The position numbers and the translations under genes were made by a program. A DNA stretch of 5,142 bases from Cloacimonetes bacterium TCS62 (GTDB lineage Bacteria; Cloacimonadota; Cloacimonadia; Cloacimonadales; TCS61), in contig LSCM01000109.1 in NCBI GenBank assembly GCA_001577185.1, positions 1 to 5,142 of the forward strand, read 5' to 3'. The notes below the pieces were generated by a model, which did not search any database, had not been told where the DNA came from, and was given only the letters and a program-made list of their open reading frames with translations. Numbering within the stretch: position 1 is the stretch's first letter; every line of letters starts with the position of its first letter. Below, piece by piece: positions 1 through 5,142 of the stretch.

Positions 1-1064
1 TGCAAGTGTTAGGAACTTCAGTATTGGTGAATGTAATCAATTCGCATGGTATGTATCCTACCAGGAATTTTCAAAGTGGTGTATTCAATGATGCAGAGGG
101 AACAAGTGGTGAGAAGATAGCAGAAACTATCCTTGAAGGTAGAAGTGCATGTTTCCGATGTCCCATAGCTTGTGGGCGGAAAACTAAAACAAAGAATAAA
201 CAAGGTGAAGGGCCAGAGTTTGAAACAGTTTGGGCATTTGGTGCTCAATTAGGTGTTAGCGATTTAGAGGCAATAACAGAAGCGAATTATAGGTGTAATG
301 AGTTAGGATTAGATACAATTACTACTGGTAGTACGATTGGATGTGCAATGGAACTTTATCAGGAAGGAGCTTTTCCGCAAGAGCTAAATTGGGGTGATTC
401 ATCTAATTTAAATCAGCTTGTAGAAGATATTGCCTACAAAAGAGGAATTGGAAAAGATCTTGCCCTTGGCTCGAAAAGATTAGCTGAAAAGTATGAAAAA
501 CCAGAAGTTGCTATGCAAGTAAAAGGTCTGGAATTACCAGCATACGATCCTAGAGGTGTGCAAGGACAAGCCTTATCTTATGCAACTTCTAATCGAGGGG
601 CTTGTCATATGCAAGCGTATATGATCTCTCCTGAGATCCTTGGTCTGCCGGTATTCATGGATAGATTTTCAACCGAAGGAAAAGCTCAACTTGTTTCCTT
701 ATTTCAAGATATCTCGGCAGTAGTAGATTCTTTAGTTTTATGCCGTTTCTTACAATTTGCCATAAGTATTGATACTTTTAGAGAGATGTTAGAAGTTGCT
801 TGTGGCTTAAAATTCACAGAAGAAGAACTATTATCTGTAGGAGAAAGAATCTATAATTTAGAAAGAAAGTACAATTCAGATGCTGGTTTTACCCGTAAAG
901 ATGACATGCTTCCTTCTAGGTTCTTAAATGAAGAGCTAACAGAAGGTTCCTCAAGAAATAAACTTGTCCACTTGGATAAAATGTTAGATGAGTATTATCA
1001 ATTTCGAGGTTGGAGTGAGGATGGGATTCCAACAAAGGATACTATTGAGAGATTAGAATTATAA
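1..1064 (+). CDS. Aldehyde:ferredoxin oxidoreductase family tungstoenzyme, C-terminal part (5' end cut by window edge)
   Basis: The family oxidises aldehydes to carboxylic acids in the cytoplasm, passing electrons to ferredoxin through a tungsten bis-pterin centre and one [4Fe-4S] cluster. The reading frame is open from base 3; a GTG at base 6 is only an internal valine, so the true start lies off the left edge. About 353 residues are visible where the family has about 600, so roughly 240 N-terminal residues are missing. Counting the codon at base 6 as residue 1, the cluster motif CxxCPIxC is at Cys49, Cys52 and Cys56, with the distant fourth ligand probably Cys246 (LCRF). Glu73 in GPEFET and His201 in RGACH match the active-site Glu and His of the Pyrococcus enzyme. 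Pterin-side motifs are NELGLD (98-103), YDPRG (180-184) and DSLVLC (241-246). The C-terminus (RGW, DGIPT) is typical and complete, stopping at TAA 1062-1064. Substrate class (AOR, formaldehyde or glyceraldehyde type) cannot be told from this part. Confidence 0.93.
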   Translation, partial: QVLGTSVLVNVINSHGMYPTRNFQSGVFNDAEGTSGEKIAETILEGRSACFRCPIACGRKTKTKNKQGEGPEFETVWAFGAQLGVSDLEAITEANYRCNELGLDTITTGSTIGCAMELYQEGAFPQELNWGDSSNLNQLVEDIAYKRGIGKDLALGSKRLAEKYEKPEVAMQVKGLELPAYDPRGVQGQALSYATSNRGACHMQAYMISPEILGLPVFMDRFSTEGKAQLVSLFQDISAVVDSLVLCRFLQFAISIDTFREMLEVACGLKFTEEELLSVGERIYNLERKYNSDAGFTRKDDMLPSRFLNEELTEGSSRNKLVHLDKMLDEYYQFRGWSEDGIPTKDTIERLEL

Positions 1065-1173
1065 TTAGTTAAGTAGGGACAGGCAAAGGAATTTAAGCCA
1101 TCAATAATGATATTTTAAGATGTAAATTTAAAATCAGAACATAAAATATAGATTGTTAAAGAAGGATCAATAA
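1065..1173. other. Intergenic gap between the AOR-family and tandem ThyX genes
   Basis: This 109-base AT-rich gap is the longest non-coding stretch in the window. I see no convincing terminator hairpin with a T-run after the AOR stop, and no good pair of -35 and -10 boxes. The only -10-like hexamer is TAAAAT at 1142-1147, with no matching -35 at a normal distance. The gap is long enough for a promoter of the downstream gene, but the sequence does not establish one. Confidence 0.5.
1161..1166 (+). promoter_or_regulatory. Ribosome binding site of the tandem ThyX gene
   Basis: GAAGGA sits 7 bases before the ATG at 1174, a normal Shine-Dalgarno distance. It supports that start codon, and the encoded protein also begins in the way expected for the first ThyX domain. 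Confidence 0.7.
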
Positions 1174-2718
1174 ATGAAAATCAAACTAGCTGGATATAAT
1201 ATTGATGAAAGTTTAATTAAAATAATAGATAGTGAACATGCAGCAACACCTGAAACCATTTCTGCAGCGTATGCACGAATTAGTCGTGACCCGAGGGATG
1301 TGCCGGAATTAAGAGCAGAAGCACAATTACAGGTAAAAACAGCAAGACGTTCAAACAAAGCAATCGTATTTGGAATGAGTCATCATTCAGTTGCTGAACA
1401 TGCCTATTTTAATTATGATATACTGCAAATTTCTCGTTTAGCCTTAGAAGAATTGGAAGCAAGACGTATTGGAGTAGCATACACAGAAAAATCCCAACGT
1501 TATATAAAATTGCAAGGAGACTATGTAATTCCTCAAGAGTTTTTAGATGAAGATAAACAAGATTTTAAAAAATTAGTTGAATTACAAAATACATTTTATC
1601 AGAAATATCTTAAAAAGCTGATCGATTTTCAATTTGAAAATCATCCAAATCTAGCAAAAAAAGCAAGATCTGCAGAAGAAAAAGGATTATCAGATAAGAA
1701 GAACAGAGCGAAAAATACTTTGGAGGGTTGGGCGAAAGAAGATGCAAGATATGCGCTTAGTCTGGCCACTGAAGCTCAATTGGGAATGTCTTTTAATGCT
1801 CGAACTTTAGAGCATAGTATCCGAAAAATGCGTTATTCAGATCTAGCTGAATGTCGTGAACTTTCCCAAAAGTTATATGATGTTACAAAGGATGTAGCTC
1901 CTTCACTTATCATTCTCTCAGATCCTGTAGAATTCCAAAAGGCATTTAAAAGAGATCTACAGGATGATCATTACAAATTTACTCGCAAAAATTTAAAAAA
2001 ATATGTAAAAGAAATTATTGCAACTAATGTTAATTCTGAATCTGATAAAGTACCTAAAATTTTGGAAGAAGAAAATGAAAAATTAATAGTTTCCAACAAT
2101 GTAGACTTAGATATAGCAGCTGCTATTCTACACAAGAATTCTAAACTTAATATTGAGGATGCTTACAAATATGCTAGTAGTGTTCTAAACTCAACTGACA
2201 AAGGTAAAACCTTTTATAAGGAAGTTATGAAATATCTTTCTGTATTTGATCCTCTACCAAGAGAATTTGAAATGAGTGGAGATCTGAAATATGAATTGAT
2301 CGTTAGTGCTAGCAATTATGCTCAATTAAAACGTCACCGTCTGATGACGATTTTACCCCAAGAGTATGATATTGATCTAGGAATTACAATACCTGAATCA
2401 ATTAAGAAAATAGATGCAAGTAGCGAATTAAGAGAAGTTTGCGATAAAAGCGAAGAGTTGTATTCTAAGTTTAATCACAAATATGGAAGAGCAGCAGAAT
2501 ATTGTCTTACTAATGCACACCGTCGTAGGGTGATCGTCGCTGCAAACCCTCGAGAGCTTTACCATTTTTCCAGACTTCGTGAAGATGAACATGCTCAATG
2601 GGATGTTAAGAAAACTGCTGGTAATATGTTGAAATTAGCAAAAAAAATAGCTCCTTTATCATTTATACTTTCGGGTGGAAAAGATAAATTTGAATACTTA
2701 AGGACAGACCAATCTTAG
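1174..2718 (+). CDS. thyX: Tandem (two-domain) ThyX-like FAD-dependent thymidylate synthase
   Basis: ThyX converts dUMP to dTMP using methylene-tetrahydrofolate, FAD and NAD(P)H. Ordinary ThyX is about 220-250 residues and homotetrameric; this 514-residue chain holds two copies. Domain 1 (about 1-250) has HHSVAEH (70-76), matching the GHxSxxEH motif; ISR (86-88); a degraded RHR (ARR or RRI near 96-99); then an intact ExSQRY (105-110), an Arg at 192 and NAR (208-210). Domain 2 (about 310-500) has QLKRHR (384-389), NPR (458-460), YHFxRLR ending at Arg469, and HAQW (473-476). It has lost ExSxR (the stretch after RHR reads LMTILPQEYD) and has Glu442 where domain 1 has Arg192. A charged linker of about 60 residues joins them. 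Judged by the Thermotoga ThyX site map, one complete set of ligands is shared between the domains, so I infer an active pseudo-dimer. A non-catalytic relative or another uridine-modifying flavoenzyme is possible. The ATG has a good ribosome binding site, and no frameshift is seen. Confidence 0.85.
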   Translation: MKIKLAGYNIDESLIKIIDSEHAATPETISAAYARISRDPRDVPELRAEAQLQVKTARRSNKAIVFGMSHHSVAEHAYFNYDILQISRLALEELEARRIGVAYTEKSQRYIKLQGDYVIPQEFLDEDKQDFKKLVELQNTFYQKYLKKLIDFQFENHPNLAKKARSAEEKGLSDKKNRAKNTLEGWAKEDARYALSLATEAQLGMSFNARTLEHSIRKMRYSDLAECRELSQKLYDVTKDVAPSLIILSDPVEFQKAFKRDLQDDHYKFTRKNLKKYVKEIIATNVNSESDKVPKILEEENEKLIVSNNVDLDIAAAILHKNSKLNIEDAYKYASSVLNSTDKGKTFYKEVMKYLSVFDPLPREFEMSGDLKYELIVSASNYAQLKRHRLMTILPQEYDIDLGITIPESIKKIDASSELREVCDKSEELYSKFNHKYGRAAEYCLTNAHRRRVIVAANPRELYHFSRLREDEHAQWDVKKTAGNMLKLAKKIAPLSFILSGGKDKFEYLRTDQS

Positions 2719-2745
2719 GATTCATACTAAGTTTGATTTTATACT

Positions 2746-3957
2746 ATGAAACTACTACAGATATTAGCGCAAAGACCTGGTTGGACAGGTAGCGGGATCT
2801 GTCTGAGAAATCTTTGTTCATTTGCAGAGAAGAGTAACTTTGGACAAAGTGTGATCATAGGCATTCCGAATAATGAGCAAGTTAACTTGCCGGGTGTAAA
2901 ACAAGAAAATATATTCCCAGTAAGATTCGAGACAGAAAATTTGCCATACCCTGTGGTTGGGATGAGTGATGAGATGCCCTACAAAAGTACTAAATACAAA
3001 GAGTTAGATCAGGATCAACTTGCTGGTTGGAAAGCTGAATTTAGGAAAGTAATGCTTAGAGTAGTAAAAAAAGCAAAACCTGATATTATCATTTCTCATC
3101 ATCTTTGGATATTAACTTCGCTAGTGAAGGAAATTTTCCCCGATATTCCTGTTTTAGGATTTTGTCATGGTACTGGTTTAAGGCAATTAGAGACCTCAAG
3201 AGATTTAGCAAGAGATGTAAAGGACAAAATTAGTACTATCGATACAGCGTTAGCTTTGAATAAATTTCAAAAAATCGATATCAATCAGCAATTTAATATA
3301 GCCTTGGATAAAATATTTGTAGTTGGAAATGGATACAATGATAAGATATTTTATCCACCTACGGGAAAACGATCCAGTCGCAAAATCACAATAACTTTTG
3401 CTGGCAAAATCTCAAAAGTAAAAGGTGTAGAGCATTTGGTCAAAGTGTTTAAAAATATCAACGAGGAAGATCTAAGATTGAATCTGGTTGGTTCTGGTAG
3501 CGGAAATGAGTATGAGCAACTAAAAAATTTGAGTGAGCACAAAGATATCAAGCTCTGGGGAGCAGTAACTCAAGAGAAGTTAGGAAATATCTTTCGTCAA
3601 TCAGACATTTTTGTCTTACCCTCATTTTATGAAGGATTAGCTTTAGTAGTGGTAGAAGCTTTAGCATGTGATTTGAGAGTTATCTTAACAGATATACCAG
3701 GGATCCGCGACTGGTTAGGTGAAGAACTTTCCTCAAGTGAAGCGATTAGTTATATTCCTCTACCAAGATTATATGATTGTGATAAACCTAAAACGGAGGA
3801 TATCCCTCAATTTGAATCACATCTCTATAAAGCAATTCAATGGCAAATATCCCAAGTTAGATATGGGAAGAAAAATAATGTAGTAAAATATATCAAAGAT
3901 AAAACTTGGGATAGTATTTGGAAAAGAATACTTCAAATAATTAACGATTTACGTTAG
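2746..3957 (+). CDS. Glycosyltransferase, GT4 family (GT-B fold)
   Basis: This 403-residue cytoplasmic or membrane-associated enzyme should move a sugar from a nucleotide-sugar donor to a glycan, lipid or small-molecule acceptor. The N-terminal half (about 1-195) starts with AQRPGWTGSG (8-17), a Gly-rich acceptor-side loop placed as in GT4 enzymes. It also has ISHHLW (116-121) and CHGTG (140-144). The C-terminal donor-binding half opens after VGNGYN (193-198) and FYPP (202-205), with FAGKISKVKG (218-227) supplying basic residues for the donor phosphates. The E-x7-E motif, Glu296 and Glu304 in FYEGLALVVVEA, is intact. There is no signal peptide or obvious membrane segment. The start fits the family, but no Shine-Dalgarno precedes it in the 27-base gap after the ThyX gene. 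Its 3' end overlaps the convergent ThiF-like gene by 9 bases. Donor and acceptor are unknown, and the neighbours do not identify a polysaccharide locus. Confidence 0.88.
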   Translation: MKLLQILAQRPGWTGSGICLRNLCSFAEKSNFGQSVIIGIPNNEQVNLPGVKQENIFPVRFETENLPYPVVGMSDEMPYKSTKYKELDQDQLAGWKAEFRKVMLRVVKKAKPDIIISHHLWILTSLVKEIFPDIPVLGFCHGTGLRQLETSRDLARDVKDKISTIDTALALNKFQKIDINQQFNIALDKIFVVGNGYNDKIFYPPTGKRSSRKITITFAGKISKVKGVEHLVKVFKNINEEDLRLNLVGSGSGNEYEQLKNLSEHKDIKLWGAVTQEKLGNIFRQSDIFVLPSFYEGLALVVVEALACDLRVILTDIPGIRDWLGEELSSSEAISYIPLPRLYDCDKPKTEDIPQFESHLYKAIQWQISQVRYGKKNNVVKYIKDKTWDSIWKRILQIINDLR

Positions 3958-4632
3958 ATCAGCTGGTTTTGATAAAGTAATTTTTTCAAAGGAGAAATCC
4001 GAGAGATCGATAATAAGTAATTTATTGATCAATTGTGGATGATCAAAAAGATTATTGATTATTTCATGAGCCATTATTGAACCGATAGTTAGTACAGATT
4101 GAGGAATTGAGGCAGGTGCATCGATTTCTTTTTGATTGGGAAAAATTTGTTGGAGAGAGGGCGTTATACCCTTTGTGATAGTCGTGACTTGACCAAAATC
4201 TCCAGTGACCCCGCCATGAACAAGAAATTGATCTTTTAGCACATCATCTTGGAGAAAAAATCGGCTTTTAAAGTTGTCAAAACAATCAGCAATTCCATCA
4301 AAATTATGAAGGTTTACTTTATTAATCGAAGTGATATCCTTATGGTAAGTATCAATCTCAAGATCAGGATTTATTTTTATCAGCTTGGTTTTTGCTGTTT
4401 CGACCTTGGATTTTCCTATATCATTTTGGTGAAATAGGATCTGGCGATTTAGATTAGAATTTTCGATAATATCCTTATCGATCAAGATCAGCTTGCCAAT
4501 ACCAGCTCTCGTAAGATTCTCAGCTACGATGCAGCCAAGTCCTCCCATGCCGGCAACAAGAATTGAAGAGCTGTTTAAAATATTTTGTTTTGTTTTACCC
4601 CAAAACTTTATATTTTGGCTAAACATATTCAT
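3949..4632 (-). CDS. ThiF/MoeB/HesA-family E1-like adenylyltransferase, without zinc cysteines
   Basis: Members adenylate the C-terminal Gly-Gly of a small sulfur carrier (MoaD or ThiS) so that sulfur can be loaded onto it. The 227-residue chain has the nucleotide loop GMGGLG (28-33), then IDKDIIENSNLNRQ (51-64), GKSK (73-76) and DCFDN (116-120). These give Asp52, Asn60, Arg63, Lys76 and Asp119 at the positions of the MoeB ATP and magnesium residues. The start at 4632 overlaps the carrier-gene stop as TAATG, so the two are translationally coupled and surely partners. Several features are odd. The N-terminal RYxRQ motif, which supplies an arginine to the partner subunit's site in MoeB, reads MFSQN. 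The first CxxC zinc pair is replaced by Ser159 and Gln162 (PSLQQIFP), and the chain ends in KPADLT where the second pair would sit. It may serve molybdopterin or tungstopterin, thiamine or another sulfur pathway; the AOR nearby favours tungstopterin. Confidence 0.88.
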   Translation of the reverse strand: MNMFSQNIKFWGKTKQNILNSSSILVAGMGGLGCIVAENLTRAGIGKLILIDKDIIENSNLNRQILFHQNDIGKSKVETAKTKLIKINPDLEIDTYHKDITSINKVNLHNFDGIADCFDNFKSRFFLQDDVLKDQFLVHGGVTGDFGQVTTITKGITPSLQQIFPNQKEIDAPASIPQSVLTIGSIMAHEIINNLFDHPQLINKLLIIDLSDFSFEKITLSKPADLT

Positions 4633-4907
4633 TATCCGCCTCCTCCAGGAGGAAAGATGTTAATATTATCTCCATCTGAAACTATCGTATTCAACTTATC
4701 TAAATAGTGTATGTTACGTCCATTCAGTAAGATGATCGTACCTGTAATTAGTTTTTTATCTTGTGTTAATTTGTTAGTTAGGTCTTTTTCAACTTTTCTG
4801 GATATTTTTTTTATAAGCTCTAAAATGGAAATTTTCTTAGCATGTACTTCAATTTCTTTACAACCAATAAATTTTCTTAATAAGCTGTAAAATTTAACAT
4901 TTATCAT
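4632..4907 (-). CDS. moaD: MoaD/ThiS-family sulfur carrier protein
   Basis: This 91-residue beta-grasp protein would carry sulfur as a thiocarboxylate on its last glycine, for building the dithiolene of molybdopterin or tungstopterin (or for thiazole synthesis if it is ThiS). The start INVKFYSLLRKFIG matches the first strand and helix of MoaD. LNGRNI (61-66), SDGDNINIFPP (77-87) and the terminal Gly88-Gly91 match the end of the family, where the final Gly-Gly is essential. MoaD often ends PPxxGG; this one has four glycines in a row. The length is normal for the family. It is the first gene of a coupled pair with the E1-like gene, and lies 25 bases after the secreted-protein gene on the same strand, so all three could share a transcript. 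The MoaD assignment over ThiS rests on the FPP tail and on the AOR gene about 3.6 kb away, and is likely but not certain. Confidence 0.85.
   Translation of the reverse strand: MINVKFYSLLRKFIGCKEIEVHAKKISILELIKKISRKVEKDLTNKLTQDKKLITGTIILLNGRNIHYLDKLNTIVSDGDNINIFPPGGGG
4639..4646 (-). promoter_or_regulatory. Shine-Dalgarno of the ThiF-like gene, made of carrier-tail glycine codons
   Basis: The codons GGA GGA GGC of the sulfur-carrier tail read as GGAGGAGG on the minus strand, ending 6 bases before the ATG at 4632. This is a near-ideal ribosome binding site built from the conserved Gly codons. Together with the TAATG overlap it fixes the start of the E1-like gene. Confidence 0.8.
4639..4652 (-). 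promoter_or_regulatory. Possible hairpin hiding the ThiF-like gene's ribosome binding site
   Basis: On the minus strand the Pro-Pro codons give CCTCC (4652-4648). These can pair perfectly with GGAGG (4643-4639) across a TGGA loop: 5 pairs, 4 of them G-C. A ribosome finishing the carrier gene would open it, which fits translational coupling. The pairing is visible in the sequence; the regulatory role is inferred, and part of the pairing follows simply from Pro codons next to Gly codons. Confidence 0.4.
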
Positions 4908-4911
4908 AATT

Positions 4912-4915
4912 CCTC
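4912..4915 (-). promoter_or_regulatory. Ribosome binding site of the sulfur carrier gene
   Basis: On the minus strand GAGG (within TGAGGA) precedes the ATG at 4907 with 4 bases between. This is a little close, but it is the only purine-rich site there and it supports the chosen start. Confidence 0.55.
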
Positions 4916-4932
4916 AGGTTAACATTTACTCG

Positions 4933-5142
4933 TTAACGTATTATTATCATCTTTTGAACTTTTGTCCCTTTATTAGTTTTAAGCTGATAAATATAAACAC
5001 CCGATCTTGCTTTTCTTCCATGTTTATCTTTACCGTCCCAAATCTCAATATATTCACCTTTCGGATAATTGTCATCTAATAAAGAGATCACATGTTGACC
5101 CTTCACATTAAATATATTCATCTCAACATTTGTTTGTTCGGG
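4933..5142 (-). CDS. C-terminal FlgD-like/T9SS-type sorting domain of a large, probably secreted protein (5' part outside window)
   Basis: Only the last 69 residues are visible; the frame stays open through the right edge, so the Met encoded at 5121 is internal. The visible part runs PEQTNVEMNIFNVKGQ, then WDGKDKHG, SGVYIYQL and KMIII before the stop. This is the classic order of the C-terminal FlgD-Ig-like or type IX secretion sorting domain of FCB-group exported proteins: a strand after LPEQ, a KGQ turn, WDGxDxxG, SGVY, and a final K-M strand. Such domains end proteins sent across the outer membrane or displayed on the surface. What the main body does cannot be known from this window. The stop lies 25 bases before the sulfur carrier start on the same strand. 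Whether this host has a real type IX system is not shown here. Confidence 0.88.
   Translation of the reverse strand, partial: PEQTNVEMNIFNVKGQHVISLLDDNYPKGEYIEIWDGKDKHGRKARSGVYIYQLKTNKGTKVQKMIIIR

Noticed and set aside
6..8. GTG as the start of the AOR-family gene
   Set aside because: The frame is open upstream to the window edge and the protein lacks about 240 N-terminal residues, so this is an internal Val codon.
18..248. 76-codon open frame on the minus strand
   Set aside because: It lies entirely antisense to the conserved AOR-family coding region, has no family resemblance, and is an expected shadow frame.
1167..1358. 63-codon open frame on the minus strand across the ThyX gene start
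   Set aside because: It is antisense to conserved ThyX sequence with no recognisable motif.
3351..3551. 66-codon open frame on the minus strand
   Set aside because: It is antisense to the donor-binding half of the glycosyltransferase and reads as a low-complexity shadow.
4249..4437. 62-codon open frame on the plus strand
   Set aside because: It is antisense to the conserved core of the ThiF-like protein; its hydrophobic look comes from AT-rich codons.
4917..4938. Two GTTAAC copies (4918-4923 and 4932-4937) that could form a stem after the secreted-protein gene
   Set aside because: The stem is only 6 pairs, mostly A-T, with no T-run after it, and one copy overlaps the stop codon. It is too weak to call a terminator.
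1..5142. Search for CRISPR arrays, tRNA or rRNA genes, insertion sequences and long repeats
   Set aside because: No regularly spaced repeats, cloverleaf-like tRNA pattern, transposase frame or terminal inverted repeats were seen by eye; nearly all the sequence is accounted for by coding genes.

Overview
The window reads as a piece of an AT-rich genome (about one third G+C by eye) from an anaerobic bacterium, most likely in the FCB group (Cloacimonadota, Bacteroidota and relatives). Two things point there: a gene tail at the right edge with the C-terminal FlgD/T9SS-type sorting-domain pattern typical of that group, and a tungsten-dependent aldehyde:ferredoxin oxidoreductase (AOR) family gene, which is an anaerobic trait. 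The phylum is inferred from protein style, not from a marker gene.

Layout. Bases 1-1064 (+) hold the C-terminal 60% of an AOR-family tungstoenzyme, cut by the left edge. After a 109-base gap comes a 514-residue protein (1174-2718, +) made of two fused ThyX-like (FAD-dependent thymidylate synthase) domains. A GT4-type glycosyltransferase follows (2746-3957, +). The other strand carries a two-gene unit, a MoaD/ThiS-like sulfur carrier (4907-4632) and a ThiF/MoeB-like E1 enzyme (4632-3949), whose tail runs 9 bases into the glycosyltransferase tail. At the right edge (5142-4933, -) is the end of a large, probably secreted, protein.

How the genes may fit together. AOR enzymes need a dithiolene pterin cofactor, whose sulfurs are delivered by MoaD after activation by an E1 of the MoeB/ThiF family. 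The moaD-thiF pair is therefore a plausible cofactor supply for the AOR, although it lies on the opposite strand and is not in its operon. The tandem ThyX would make dTMP. The glycosyltransferase and the secreted-protein tail have no evident link to these.

The most striking item is the tandem ThyX. Residues that in ordinary ThyX form one active site from two subunits are split between the two halves of one chain: the first half keeps the ExSxR and conserved Arg dUMP-side residues, and the second keeps QxxRHR, NxR and the catalytic Arg. The second is a sulfur-carrier tail whose Gly codons also serve as the Shine-Dalgarno of the next gene and can fold into a short hairpin that hides it.
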